Below, in pieces: positions 42,390 to 54,239 of a stretch of 64,000 nt of DNA. Under the pieces are notes generated by a model, which saw nothing but the letters and a program-made list of their open reading frames with translations, was not told where the DNA came from and searched no databases. The position numbers and the translations under genes are program-made. The stretch spans positions 85,618,271 through 85,682,270 of the forward strand of contig CM066737.1 in the NCBI GenBank assembly GCA_033961575.1. Reading direction: 5' to 3'. Origin of the DNA: Aselliscus stoliczkanus (taxonomy: Eukaryota; Chordata; Mammalia; Chiroptera; Hipposideridae). Every line of letters starts with the position of its first letter. Positions within the stretch are counted from its first letter, which is position 1.

Positions 42390-43980
42390 GTGATGTCATT
42401 TTTTAAAAAACTGAAACTGCATTGTAGGAAGGAAGGAGAGATTGATTGTTCCAGCCAGGAGCTTGGATCCCACCACATGCCAATCCTTAACACACCAAAA
42501 TCACAGGTTTCATTACACACAGAGGGATGGCCAGAGACTCATTCTACTACTTAACTGGTGGTCAGCAGTGGAGGGGATCTCTCCTGAGACTCAGACTAGG
42601 AGAGATTCTGAATACTCAACAGAAGGAAGATTGGAACTGTGTAGGTCATCAGTAAGCACACTTCAAAAGATTATTTGAAAAGGAGCCAGTAACACACATG
42701 CACAGAGCTCCTTGTATGTGTCCAGTAGAACATTAGGATGGGGAGGAGGGTGTTTGACCAAGGGCAGAAATCCTTAAATGTCCCTTAGTGAACTCTCTGG
42801 CATTTCTCCAACTACTGAATTCACATTCTCTCTGAGTATCAATGGGCTGATTTTTTCATCAATTTATATTCCACCACTTAATGTGTGCCCTTGGGACGCT
42901 AACCCCATCTTAGTTTAGATAAATTACCTTACCTATAATACTGGAATAAGATGATACTTCATCTCAAAAGGCAGAGGTTTAAACTGTATGGCCATTGACA
43001 GTCCTTCCAGAGCTTCGCTGTCTCCATGTCTAAAGCTCATTACATTGTCACTTGCTTGAGGTTTTAAGCTTTTCTGCATTCACTCTGGTCATTTTTTTCC
43101 CTTTAGAAAGGGCTGCTTCTTCTTCTGGAATCCCTTCTTTCTTGTCTACATTGGTCGAATTTCTTATTACTTGCAATTTAGCAATAACCAACGAATGGCC
43201 TTTTGCACTAATATATAATTGATTCCTATTTGTGGAGCATGGGAAGGAAGACTTTTTGATTTGAAAAATTCAAATAGATGTTTTCTGTGAAGCCTCAATG
43301 TCATCCTCATTCCCATCCATGACCAACCTTTCTTGAGAAGATAACTAACCTCGGTGAACTTGCACTCATGTGTGGTGTCACGCATGAGTGGGTCATTGTT
43401 GTTTTTTTCTTTTTCTGCATACCAGATCCCCATTAACCTGACCTTGGGACCAAAAATAATGAAATATTCTAACTTACAAAGTGATGACTTATTGAAAACT
43501 GCATCATTTTTTTCCCTTTCCCTTTCTTTTCTTTTTTATGAAAAAGGATACTTCTTTAGATTTGTATTCATTTATCCCCAGAAACTCCAAAAGCTCTGAG
43601 AGACATGAATGAGCTTCACACTACTGTCAGTAATTTTTTAAAACCATCCATTAATTATTCAAAGCATGCTAAGGGGTGTTTCAGAGACACAGAACAGTAT
43701 CTCAATAGATACTCCTGCATATCTTACTTGTGTGGTTAATATTTATGATGCTTCCACAATGTGCACTCACCTTTGTAAGATGCAATGACCCTAGATCTTC
43801 TTTCTGAAACACCACTTGCCTTACAATAAATACATGTATATAAAAGCAGGGCTAACTAGCTTAAGTTCATTTTTTATATGATTAACATCTTAAAGCAATT
43901 TGTAGAATAGAGAAAAAGCTAAACCCAGGTAGTGCTAATAAAAATAGAACCTTATGTTTTTAATGCTTTATAAATTAGAT
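42390..43980. other. Unassigned non-coding sequence
   Basis: About 1.6 kb without recognised repeats. Frames of 78-88 codons have no motif, and those near 43167-43433 and 43354-43599 overlap on opposite strands. Splice or codon evidence for an exon was not seen. Confidence 0.35.
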
Positions 43981-43984
43981 ACCA

Positions 43985-44115
43985 CCTTTTTATAAATTAA
44001 CTTGTTTGAGCCTTACAACAACTCTGAGACATAGTTTAAAAAGGTATGCTTTCTCCATTTCATAGATGGAGCAACTGAAGCTAAGAGAAATGTCACCACT
44101 TAACCATAGGACACA
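43985..44115 (-). repeat. MIR SINE relic
   Basis: TTTGAGCCTTACAACAACTCTGAG, TCTCCATTTCATAGATGGAGCAACTG match inverted MIR. Confidence 0.6.
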
Positions 44116-44354
44116 CATTAAAAAGGAGAATGGGAATAACCAAAAAAAAAACAAACTAGTCTTTGATATACAATTTAATGATCAATGTCAGGCTATGAAC
44201 TTTGAGTGGAATTACCTGTACTAGTATGAAAATTGTATCACTGTTTTCTCCTTTCCCAGAGGAAACTGGAACAGAACTTAAGGTAATTTTGTAATTATCT
44301 ATCTCCCTTTCTATATATATTGGAAATTACTTGCAAGTACACTCACTTGCTTTC

Positions 44355-44665
44355 ATATCACCTTTTTTTAACTTTATTATTATTATTATTATTATTAGTT
44401 ACAGATGTACAAAACAATGCAATAGTTATCTTTTTCACCCCTTACAAAGTGACTACCCCTCCTCTCTCCCCTTTACCCCTACCCCCGATATCATACATAT
44501 CTATTACAATTCCATTGACTCCATCCCCACACTATATTCCACATCCCATGACTATATATATGTTAAATTATAGTTGACATATAATATTATTCAGCGGCAG
44601 CTTGACATGTACAGTGCAGTGGTAAGGCCACTACACCGTCCATGAAGTGGTCTCCTGACAAGACA
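44355..44665 (-). repeat. L1 3' UTR end (minus strand)
   Basis: Complement of the end at 22720-23060: ATACATATCTATTACAATTCC, CATCCCATGACTATATATATG, TTGACATATAATATTATTCAG and TGACATGTACAGTGCAGTGG correspond in order. A (TTA)n run at 44376-44398 takes the place of the A tail. The two frames of 80-85 codons are artefacts of this C/T-rich strand. Confidence 0.8.
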
Positions 44666-44980
44666 TGCTTTCACATCACTTTTGAAAAAGAAGTGTAAAC
44701 AAACAGAACTCACTGTGATGGCTATTACTTTAATGACGGACAACTGCCTCCCAAAATTAATGTGTTTAGAAAAAATTCTATCCATCTCCCAGATATTCAT
44801 CTTTGAATCCCACAGATGCCCAGCAGATGTTCTAAATTAATATTCCTGGAAATTCTAGTGTAATCTGTGTATGCTAAAGGGGTGCCTTACCCTCCTTAAT
44901 ACCCTAAAGGTGAGGATGGGAGACTGGAGGGGAGGGCAAACCTCTCTCATTGGCCATTTTCCAGGTAGGGTGATAAAGAC
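44666..44980. other. Unassigned non-coding sequence
   Basis: Nothing recognised. Confidence 0.3.
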
Positions 44981-45542
44981 GTCTGACAATTAAGTTTGTA
45001 AACTTGTTGCAATGCTGTTGCTAACCTTTTTTGATATCAGAGGGATCATTCATTATGAATTTGTACCAATTGGACGAAGAGTTAACTAAGTTTACTATTG
45101 GGAAGTGCTGAAAAAGCTGCGTGAAAAAGTTAGACGACGTGAACTTTTCACCAACAATTCATGGCTTTGCATCACAACAATGCACCAGCTCACATGGCAC
45201 TGTCTGTGAGGGAGTTTTTAGCCAGTAAACAAATAACTGTATTGGAACACCCTCCCTACTCACCTGATCTGGCCCCCAATGACTTCTTTCTTTACCTGAA
45301 AATAAAGGAAATATTGAAAGGAAGACATTTTGATGACATTCAGTATATCAAGGGTAATATGTTGACAGCTCTGATGGCTGTTCCAGAAAAAGAGTTCCAA
45401 AATTGCTTTGAAGGGTGGACTAGGTGCGGGCATTGGTGTATAGCATCCCAAGGGGAGTACTTGGAAGGAGACCGTAGTGATATTCAGCAATGAGGTATGT
45501 AGCACTTTTTCTAGGATGAGTTTACAAAATTAATTGTCCAAC
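44981..45542 (+). mobile_element. Internally deleted mariner element, copy 2
   Basis: Terminal inverted repeats GTCTGACAATTAAGTTTGTAAACT (44981) and the complement of 45519-45542 agree at 21 of 24 positions. After the left end the sequence jumps into the C-terminal half of a mariner transposase. The best frame (45161-45493) has HHNNAPAHMALSVREFLA, PPYSPDLAPNDFFLYLK and CIASQGEYLEGDRSDIQQ before a stop. PYSPDLAPND supplies the third catalytic Asp, but the second is Asn. The N-terminal DNA-binding domain and first Asp are deleted, exactly as in copy 1. Confidence 0.9.
45161..45493 (+). pseudogene. Mariner transposase remnant, C-terminal half
   Basis: An open frame of about 110 codons carrying the C-terminal half of a Tc1/mariner (D,D34D) transposase, the enzyme that cuts and rejoins the element at TA targets. 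It lacks the helix-turn-helix region and the first catalytic Asp, and the second catalytic Asp is replaced by Asn (HHNN). It is inactive. The minus-strand frame over the same bases is a shadow. Confidence 0.88.
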
Positions 45543-45544
45543 CT

Positions 45545-46480
45545 TGTATATGGATAATGGAAATAGAGGATACTAAGAGGAAGAGCAGGATTAGTATAAT
45601 GCAGTGATTTTAGTTACATATCTATAACTATCTCTCTTCTATAATCAACTTTCATCTTTCACTGTTCAATTTACACTCAGTAATCTCTCCAAGTAGTCTC
45701 TCCAAGTAAGAGTAGAATATAGGTTCCATCCTAACTCTTGTACATTCAAGACAAATGTTTCCTAATATTTAGATTAGTCCCAATAGCTCACTATTTACAG
45801 AGGTCTAACTTGCAACAAATGATAGTGTTTCCCAATAAGAGAACATAAAATGCTTTGCTATGAGCTCTAAGTACTTCCTTTGAAATAAAATTACAGATTT
45901 TATTGCTTATCTATTATGTACAAAGAACTGTGCTACACATAATAATCATTATCATTAGTACTGGTTTTCAATAATGTTAATTAACATTAGAAACGGTGTA
46001 AATTCCTGATTACTATATCAAAATTTATAATAAACTAAACTAGGATAAAATTAAGTTTTTCATTTAACCTTGGAAACTGCTGAATCTTAATTTTTCCCAT
46101 GATGTTTGATATGGCTTTAACTTTCAACTATGAAGTAGGGAAAATTTTTATCAGCAAATACTTGCAGGTAAAAGTAAAACAGAAAACAGTAACCTAAGTA
46201 GTTTGGGGTGATCATTGCAAATCTTGTAGTCCAACACATGAACCAGTGGGAGTTTTATTTCATTATCAGTATTTGGAATTCCATTAAAGAAAATAGTGGT
46301 AGAAGACTCTATTTTATGAATTTTTCATGTTAAACTCATAGGGCATTTTTCTAAATTTTGGCAATAAATGTCTCATCTAAAAAGGTATATATATTTTTCC
46401 TGAAGTTAAATTAAAAGATATAATATTTCTTAGTAACAGGTGTGCTAAAGATATTTTTTAGAGGCATTAATAATATTGAC
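45545..46480. other. Unassigned non-coding sequence
   Basis: About 0.9 kb, AT-rich, with no recognised repeat and no frame above 60 codons. Confidence 0.35.
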
Positions 46481-46483
46481 TGT

Positions 46484-46888
46484 CAGGCCAGCAGTGTGGT
46501 TCAGTTGGTTGGAGCACAAACTCTGAGCAACAGGGTTGCCAGTTCGATTCCCACATGGGCCAGTGAGCTGTACCAGAGCTGAACTGCCACTGAGCTGCCA
46601 GAAGTGACCGGATGGCTCAGCTGGTGAGAGTGCATGCTCTTAACAACCAGGTTGCTGGTTCAACTCCCGCATGGGATGATGGACTGCGCTCCCCCTGCAA
46701 CTATCAATAGATTGAAAGCGGCGACTGGACTTGGAGCTGAGTTTGCGCCCTCCACAACTAAGATTGCAGGACAACAACTTGACTTGGAGCTGATGGGCCC
46801 TGGAAAAACACAATGTTCCCCTTCCCCAATTCCCCAGCACTGTTCCCTTCCCCAAGTCCCCAATAAAATCTTTTAAAAAAATAAAAAT
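46484..46888 (+). repeat. SINE type C (dimeric) with an 8-base TATCAATA variant
   Basis: GGCCAGCAGTGTGGTTCAG head, CTGAGCAACAGGGTTGCC, B boxes GTTCGATTCCC and GTTCAACTCCC, tail CCCCAATAAAATC. Target-site duplication around ATAATATTG (46471 side and 46891 side). At 46702-46709, where sister copies have a single TA before GATTGAAAG, this copy has TATCAATA. Open frames in the copy are not genes. Confidence 0.88.
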
Positions 46889-46901
46889 AAATAATATTGT
46901 C

Positions 46902-47558
46902 CTGTAACATTATTTGGCAATATTATTTGGCCATAAAAAAGAATGAAATCTTACCATTTGTGACAACATGGATAGACCTAGAGGTATTATGCTAATTGAA
47001 ATAAGTCAGACAAAGACAAATGTGATATGATTTCACTTATAAGTGAAACCTAAAGTACAAAATAAATAAATGAAACAGACACAAACTCATAGATACAGAG
47101 AACATTTTGATAGTTGCCAGATGGGAAGAGGGTTGGGGACAGAGAGCAAAAGGTGTAGGGATTAAGAAGTATAAATTGGTTGGTTAAGAGCTCGCTCAAG
47201 AGTACGAGCTGAGCTCTGAGCAACAGCAGTTCAACGCCCAGCCTGAGCTGAGCTGCCGCTGAGCTGCCAACAGGTGGCAGGATGGCTCAGCTAAAAATAA
47301 ATTAATTAATTAATTAATTTTTTTTTAAAGTATAAATTGGTAGTTACAAAGGAGTCATGGGGATGTAAAGTATAGCATAGGGAATATAATCAATAATATT
47401 GTAATAAGTGTGTATAATGCCAGGTGGGTAGTCGACTAATTGGGGGGAATCACTTCTTAAATTATATAAATGTCTAACCACTATGCTGTAAACCTGAAAC
47501 TAATTTAAAATAATATTAAATGCCAACTGTAACTGAAAAATAAAAAATATTTTTGAAA
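46902..47558 (+). repeat. L1 3' end, split by a type D SINE
   Basis: Starts in the C-terminal ORF2 codons (TTATTTGGCCATAAAAAAGAATG), with GATTTCACTTATAAGTGAAACC and, after the SINE, CTAACCACTATGCTGTAAACC and an A-rich end. Same group as 26890-27401. Confidence 0.85.
47181..47327 (+). repeat. SINE type D, 5'-truncated
   Basis: Starts inside the A-box region (TGGTTAAGAGCTCGCTCAAG) and has AGCAACAGCAGTTCAACGCC, GAGCTGCCGCTGAGCTGCC and an A/TTAA-rich end. Flanked by GAAGTATAAATTGG and AAAGTATAAATTGG (target-site duplication). Confidence 0.88.
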
Positions 47559-47559
47559 A

Positions 47560-49390
47560 ATTATATTGATTGTTCGTGTAGAAAACCAGTCTGTCTCTAC
47601 CTATTCCAGGGAGTATGTTACCCAAAGATCTTCTCTCTCCATAGTTCTGAAAAATTCTGTTAATTTTAGGGGATTGACTTATTAAAATACATTAATGTAG
47701 GTGTGATATTTATCTTCTTTCACTATTTTTTAGCCCTTTCAGTATTACCTTTAACAATGCCATCAATATTTGCCATTTGAATATCTTGTATAACTTTTTC
47801 ACTCCTTTGTCGGTAATTTAAGTATTTTCCAAATATATTCATTACTTAGCATTCCCATGACAACAGAGTCCCCACCATGTATCATCCAATTTTTCTTTTC
47901 CTCTTCACACAAAATCTTTTTGGAAAAATTGTGGACTTTGCATCTCTACCAGTCCTCAACAACTCAATTGCCAAAGATGATTTCCTTGTTAAATCCAACA
48001 TTCACATTTCTATTACTTTTTATATATTTCTTGGTAGAATCGTTGACAGCTCCTTCTTCCTTGAAATATATCCCTTCCTCATCCTTCATTACATTACACT
48101 TCATCCTGCCTTATGAGCCATTCCAACTCATTCTACTTTGCTGGCTTCTCTATGAAGCCTCTAAGATTCAGTCAGTGATGCTCTGGATTTTGGTACCTAC
48201 CCAGTCACATCTTGTGGCTTTTAATCCTGCTTAGGTACTTCTACTTCCAAAATCACATGCCTGTGCTTGAGGCCTGCCTGGTATAGCAGACTCATTTATG
48301 CTTCTACCAATTTGATACATCCACTTGGATAGTGGATTGGGCATGCACTTCACAAAATATTCCAAAAGAGAACTCTTGATTTTCCCCTTTACCATACCTG
48401 ATCCTACCTAACATTTCCAGTCTTGAAAAAATAAATTTACGTTGCAGGAAAGAGGAGAGATTACTGTACCAAGGTCCCTGGAGAAGCAGAAAGAAATTAG
48501 ATCCAGTGCACAAGTGTAAGTGTTCATTTTTGCTGGGAGAACAGTTAGTTCACAGACCAAAAAGAAAGCAGGACGTGTGGGCACAGATGCAAGTGGGGGT
48601 GGTGTTGGAGGGGAGGGGGTTTTGGAAATGGCCTTCTTTCACATTCACTGCAATGCGAAGCAAGGTCTTTCACCAAGGCCCATTGTGGACGAGGAGATGA
48701 GCATAGCACCAAAATCACATCAAGCTCCAGAACAAACTACTGAACTTCCTGTGTAGTGGTAGGGCATCCTTTTGGCAAATGAAACATGGATCCACTATTG
48801 TCACCTGTCACATGGAGAATTTTTATAAACTTCACTAAGCAGCTAAAACAAAGTACTGTTTTAAGATTAAAAACTTTCAGTGGTTTGTCCTCCATCAGTA
48901 TATAAGAAAGTTTGTTGCAACCAGCCTCAATGAATTTCAAACATATTTCTTTGTGAGATCAATGTCAGGAATCTAACTGAACGGCTGCTCTTGGAGACCT
49001 CAGTTAAGGCATGGAGGAAAAAGGCAAACCGTAGGAAAGCACACTGGCAAACAACAAGGACTGCAACACTGTTGTGTGGCAGGAGGAATATATTCTCAGG
49101 GAATAGACTACTAAGATGTAGTGTTTTCATTGAGCAAAGAAAAGGCCATGCTATCTATGGAAGATAAAAACACTAGCTGGCAAGCAATCGTGATATACAA
49201 ATACCTATCTTAGCTACAATCAAAAGATAGAATTTCTTGATCTGGCTTAAAATAAAGGTGCCATGTATTACCCTTAGCTTATGAACTAAGGACTACTCAT
49301 TGCTTATGAGCTTATCTTAGGAGCATCACAGACTCATAATAATCAGATGGAAAGTTCTCACTGGTCATCCTCTCAATCTGGGCAGTATCA
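47560..49390. other. Unassigned non-coding sequence
   Basis: About 1.8 kb in which I recognise no repeat family. A 125-codon frame at 47857-48234 is the longest. It is hydrophobic and Leu/Ser-rich, shares its region with a second frame, and has no motif. I judge it a chance frame in C/T-rich DNA. Confidence 0.4.
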
Positions 49391-49396
49391 TTTTTT

Positions 49397-49759
49397 TTTA
49401 ATTGGGGAAGGGGAACAGCCAAGTTGTTGTCCTTCAGTCTTAGTTGTGGAGGGCATAGCTGGCTCAGCTCCAAGTCCAGTCACCATCCGGCCGCCTGTTG
49501 GCAGCTCGAGGCAGCTCAGCTCAAGGTGCCATGTTCAATCTTAGTTGCGGGGGGCCATAGCCCACCATCCCGTGCAGGAGTCGAACCAGCAACCTTGTTA
49601 GGAGCACAGGCTCTCACCAGCTGAGCCATCCTGCCACCTGTTGGCAGCTCAGCAGCAGCTTATCTTGGGTGCAGCTCACTGGCTCATGTGGGAATCGAAC
49701 CGGCGACCCTGTTGCTCAGAGCTCATGCTCTTAACCAACTGAGCCACTCAGCCAGCCCT
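49397..49759 (-). repeat. SINE type C (dimeric), minus strand
   Basis: Complement of type C: AATTGGGGAAGGGGAACAGC, TTGTTGTCCTTCAGTCTTAG, GAGTCGAACCAGCAACC, GGAATCGAACCGGCGACC and GAGCCACTCAGCCAGCCC. Flanks GCAGTATCATTTTTT and GCAGTATTGTTTTTT are its target-site duplication. Confidence 0.9.
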
Positions 49760-49844
49760 GCAGTATTGTTTTTTTTAACAGATTACTATAATGATTGTGC
49801 AAGAAAATGTCCTGTGATGGGGACCAATAATCTCCCAGAAGAGG

Positions 49845-50065
49845 TAGTGTTGTTCGGTGGTTAAGTGCATGTTTCCTGGAGCTAGACTGTCTGGATTCAA
49901 ACTGTAATTCTTTTATGTGCTAAGTTTTTGACCTGTGAGCAAGTTGCTTAAACTTTATATGCGTCAGGTTCCTCATCTGTGATAGTGAGAATAACAGTAT
50001 CAACTGTGGAGATTGCTGTGATAATTCTGAGTTCATACAAGGCTTAGCTCAGTATAAAATTTCTG
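49845..50065 (+). repeat. MIR SINE relic
   Basis: GTGGTTAAGTGCATGTTTCCTGG (A box end), CTGTCTGGATTCAAACTG (B box), GAGCAAGTTGCTTAAAC, TCCTCATCTGTGATAGTG, GGCTTAGCTCAGTATA: nearly the full MIR. Confidence 0.8.
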
Positions 50066-50274
50066 TAAAACTAATACAATCATCAGAAAGCTCTTCACTA
50101 TATTGTTTTTGAAAATATGTCTTGTTCCTTTAATCCATTGTCACTACTTATGAAATCTGAAGCAACCTAATACACATTTTAATAATTCCTTCCTCATACG
50201 ATCTCCTATCACTTTTCAAGCCTGCATTTTTGTTGAATTTATCAATTATAATATAAATTATAATTATTCTGTGT

Positions 50275-50400
50275 ATTTCTTGAAAAGAGCATTCCCTTTT
50301 TATCCATAAGTGTTCCCTTCAGGACCCCATACTCAATACTTGATGTGAGATATTTGCTCAAGGAATATGTACTGAATGACTGGCAACCCAATTTTTAAAG
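50275..50400 (+). repeat. Possible L2 3' end
   Basis: CCCATACTCAATACTTG and TATTTGCTCAAGGAATATGTACTGAATGACTGG resemble the L2 3' end. Confidence 0.4.
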
Positions 50401-51050
50401 AACACTTTATGTGCTTTCTGTGTGTTCTGATCTCCAAGCTAAACATTTTCAAATTTTCACTAATTCCTCATATGTCATCATTTCAACTTCCCACTCAGTT
50501 TCCTTTGAACATATTCCAGCCTTTCAAAGATTCTTGTAAAATGTGGCAGCCAGACATGTTACATGCAGCCTGACAAGTACTGAGTAATCTAGATTTATCA
50601 GTTCCCTAATGTGGATATTATTTTTCTATAAGTGCAACAACGAATGAAATACATTCTGAAGAATAGCCGATTTATTAGTATTCCACCAATAATGTGTTTT
50701 CTAACAGATGCAGTTCATATGGAAAAGCATTCATTGACACTCAAAATGTACCACTTAGTTTACGAATATATACTATATATAGGACTGAGGCTGACTTGAT
50801 ATCTAAATATCTATATACTTCTAATTCACCTTGCTGAAGTCACCTGAAGATTTATACAGCCATGAATCACTGTCAAAGTATCTAAAACTATGAGCAGTAC
50901 CTCTTTTAATGATATGTTTTCTGCCACTAAATATACATATACAATAGAGTATGGAATATTTATTAAAAAAAAACAGGCAATACCCAATATTAGCTCATGG
51001 TTTATATAGGCTAAGATCTAATCAACCAAGTCACGGTCTTTTTATTTGTC
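50401..51050. other. Unassigned non-coding sequence
   Basis: Nothing recognised. Confidence 0.3.
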
Positions 51051-51054
51051 TATT

Positions 51055-51300
51055 TTTTTCAGCTTTACTGAGGTATAACAAATAAAATTGTATATATTTA
51101 AGGTGTACAACATGATGATTTGGTTTACATATATATTGTGAAATGATTACCACAATGCAGTTAGTTAACACATTCATTACCTCACATAGTTACCACTTTT
51201 GTATGTGTGTTGAGAACATTTAAGGTTTACTGTCAGCATATTTCAAGTATATAATTCTTATATCAATGTTTGTTTGTGTAGAAAAATTTCATCTCAATAA
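51055..51300 (-). repeat. L1 3' UTR in reverse orientation
   Basis: CAGCTTTACTGAGGTATAAC, AAGGTGTACAACATGATGATTT, TGAAATGATTACCACAATG and TTGAGAACATTTAAGG: the complement of the same L1 3' UTR as at 17258-18105. Confidence 0.85.
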
Positions 51301-51304
51301 ATTT

Positions 51305-51945
51305 CCTTTCGGTAAGAAGTGTTTGTTTTTTTCTAATATTAAGGTCTTTTAAAAGTCAGTGAATATAGAAGTCCTACCATGCGAAGTTATTTTGTGAGAA
51401 GTCAGAGCTTGAACCAGCAACAATGAGATCAAGTGTCCTTAAGGGAGTAGTAAGCACAGGCTGAGATAATGCTCTCATCATAATTCAGAAAATTTTCTAT
51501 TTAGTGTTTTCATTATTGAAACATATCAATTTTATCAGTTAGAAGGTAGATAAATATTTTCATATGTGGCATGTGTGTATACTATAAACGAATTTCTTTT
51601 TTAAGTGAAGAAAAAATTCAAAATTCCTTTGGGACTGTCATTTATAGTGACAAAACAATTAGAACAGAAATAACATTACTTTTCAAACAGGTGTATGAGG
51701 ATATTATTGAAGTGAAATCTTGTGTTAAAATTTCCTCTAGGCTGAGAAACATGAAATGCAATAATCACAAAATGAAATAAATGAAAAACATTATATTCAT
51801 GGGAATTAAGCCAGGGTTTAAAAAGTAGACATTATAGGGGGGGAAAAACACACACACAAAAGAGAAAATTAAAGTATTGATGCCTTTGGCATCCATTAGA
51901 ACACTATTCATAGAATAGTGTGATTTTATAATGATTTAAATCATT
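51305..51945. other. Unassigned non-coding sequence
   Basis: Nothing recognised. A 69-codon frame at 51571 has no motif. Confidence 0.3.
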
Positions 51946-51949
51946 CTTC

Positions 51950-52035
51950 CATCTGATACCATTAGGTAAAATGATAGTATTTTCCCCCATTTCACTGATG
52001 AAGAGATTTGGACAGCATTTCAACAGCTTTCCTTC
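51950..52035 (-). repeat. MIR SINE fragment
   Basis: TTTTCCCCCATTTCACTGATGAAGAGATTTGGAC matches inverted MIR. Confidence 0.5.
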
Positions 52036-52039
52036 AACT

Positions 52040-52429
52040 AGCAGAAAATGTTAAGTCAGCTGCTTCTGGTGGCACAGCATAATGAATGGCACTGATGCCC
52101 CTCCAACTCCAGGAATATGAATGTCCTGGACAAAACTGTTCATTCACAGCTTAATATACAGAGAGAAATAGATATCCCTAGTTTCCAGAAGCAGAAAGGC
52201 AAGTCAAGACCACAGTGGGAATTCTGTAGGTTGATACCATGGTGCTTCAGGATATTATCAAACCGGGAAATAGGCTCTGGTTGCATGAGGCTGGAGTTGT
52301 AATGCCCACAGAAGATGTGATCATATGCCTGTATGAAGTTCCATGTGAGGAAATGCTATCTACATGTCCTGCACGTGTGCTGCCCTACTAGGAGCAGCCA
52401 CTAATGAACTGATATTGATTATGTCGACT
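52040..52429. other. Unassigned non-coding sequence
   Basis: Nothing recognised. Confidence 0.3.
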
Positions 52430-52990
52430 GGCCAAAAATAACTCTCAAGAAAATCCACCGAAAGAACGGTTTATTCAGGAAAAGACAAAGAAATGAGGTC
52501 ACCCCAGTAGTGTGTGAATGCACACTTCCAACAGGCACTCCAACTGGCAGCCCACGAACGAAAAGCACCAATTCCAAGATGGCTTCTCTATTTATTCACA
52601 TCCCTCCTCGGGAAATTACCACAAAGTTTAAAAGGAAGTCAGGACTAGAGAGTTAACATGGGGCCCAGCTCCACCCATAGTCCTTCCAGCTCTATGGTTA
52701 ATCATCTTAAGATGCCAGTTCACTTTTATCAATTACAAAAACTCAATCCATTTATCTCAAGGCAGGAAATCTGTGGACTGGTATTCCACACCGAACTTTA
52801 CCTGAGACTACATATCCTTGCTTGGTTCTGTCCCCTTCCCTCCTATGGAGCACTCTCTCAGGTCTTCATTTGCAACCAAACATTTGTCTGCTTATAGTTG
52901 CCTAAACTAAGACACAAACTGAATCAAGCAATATGAAAAAAACATGAAATATGTTACATTAAGTTTTGTTCAGGGATATAATTCACCCCA
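52430..52990 (-). repeat. Possible solo LTR (minus strand)
   Basis: The left edge TGGCCAAAAATAACTCTCAAG and the complement of CGGTTTATTCAGGAAAAGAC give an AATAAACCG polyadenylation signal followed by a short U5-like end, in the layout of an LTR read on the minus strand. The right edge is not defined and no target duplication was seen. Confidence 0.4.
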
Positions 52991-53079
52991 GGGACAGAAT
53001 GAAAGAGAAAATTATATGAATTTCAATAACTTTTAAATACATTTAATTTTAAAAAATTTGGTATGCAAAGGATCTTTTT

Positions 53080-53640
53080 AAAAAGCAAACATCAAACTCA
53101 ATGGTGAAATGAATGAAATATTCCCTCTAAGACAATGAATAAGACAGGAATGCTTGCTATTACAACTTATGTTTAGCACTGTAATGGAGGACTTAACTAG
53201 TACCACATATAAAGTAAAAACAAATTAAAAATAGAATGATTGGAAAGGAATACACAAAATTATCCTTATTCACTTAAGATAATCATCTATATAGAAACTC
53301 CAAACTATAGCTAAATTTACATAATGAAGATGAAATTTTAGCAAGTTTGCTGGAAAATAATACACAAAAATCAAATACAATACAATTTAGATGCACATGG
53401 ATCCTGTATGTTTTTTAAAAGACAACTTTATAATAACAACAAAAATATAGCTAAAAATAAATCTAACAAAGTTGTGCAAGTTCTCTTTAGAGGTAATTAC
53501 AAAGCTTCTTATCAAAGAAAACCTTTCAAATGGATAGACTGTAATTTGGAAGACAATAACAAATATGTAAATTATCCTGCATTATTTTATAGTTTCAATT
53601 TAATTTCAATCAAAGTTTTATCGGTGTGAAAGAATATTGC
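53080..53640 (+). mobile_element. Old L1 ORF2 fragment
   Basis: AACATCAAACTCAATGGTGAAATG and TCCCTCTAAGACAATGAATAAGACAGG match the L1 RT region between the middle RT motifs. A frame at 53408 contains KSNKVVQVLFRGNYKAS, an L1-like segment. The ORF2 then resumes beyond two other repeats at 54590. Confidence 0.65.
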
Positions 53641-53699
53641 AATATTTATTCACGTTATTAATGTTATTTCACCATCGCCAGATAAAACACAAGGGGAAT

Positions 53700-53875
53700 A
53701 TGTTTAGGAGTATGGATTTGGCAGCCAGCCAGGGTTAAAAGCCCACTCCCTCACTTACTGATGGTGAGATTTTGGTCAAGTTACTTAGCCTGTCTCTATC
53801 TCATATCTTATTACTGATTTATCTCATAGGTGTGTTGTGAGGACTGAAATAATATGTGTAAACCACTGTGGTGGG
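53700..53875 (+). repeat. MIR SINE relic
   Basis: GGAGTATGGATTTGGCAGCC, GATTTTGGTCAAGTTACTTAGCC, TTATCTCATAGGTGTGTTGTGAGG match the MIR order. Confidence 0.75.
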
Positions 53876-54235
53876 TAGTTTTAGGTCAACCTTACTGGCC
53901 AAGGGATGAAGAGATAGCTGGTTAAATGTTATTTATGGGTGCTTCCAGAAAAGATTAGCATTTGAATTGGTAAAGTCAGTAAGTGCAGCATCCTTTCTGT
54001 TGAAAGCCTGAACAGGTTGAATTTGCTCTCTGCCTGACTGAGCTGGTTCTCAGGCCTTCTGACCCAGGCTAGAATCTACACCATTAGATCTCTGGCTCTC
54101 AGGGCTTCAAACTACACCACTAACTTTTCCAGCTTCCAGACAGCAGATCACTGGACTTCTCAGCCTCCATAACTGCATGAGCCAATACCTACGCCCCATT
54201 GGTTCTGCTTCTCTGGAGGACCCTGCTTAATACAA
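53876..54235 (+). repeat. Old mammalian LTR-like repeat
   Basis: GGTGCTTCCAGAAAAGATTAGCATTTGAATTGG, GAGCTGGTTCTCAGGCCTTC, GACTTCTCAGCCTCCATAACTGC, GGTTCTGCTTCTCTGGAGGACCC and a final CTTAATACA form a well-known old mammalian repeat that I assign to the LTR class without a family name. Confidence 0.55.
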
Positions 54236-54239
54236 GTAG

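Noticed and set aside
47857..48234. A 125-codon hydrophobic frame
   Set aside because: No motif, overlapping second frame, C/T-rich composition and no splice or promoter context.
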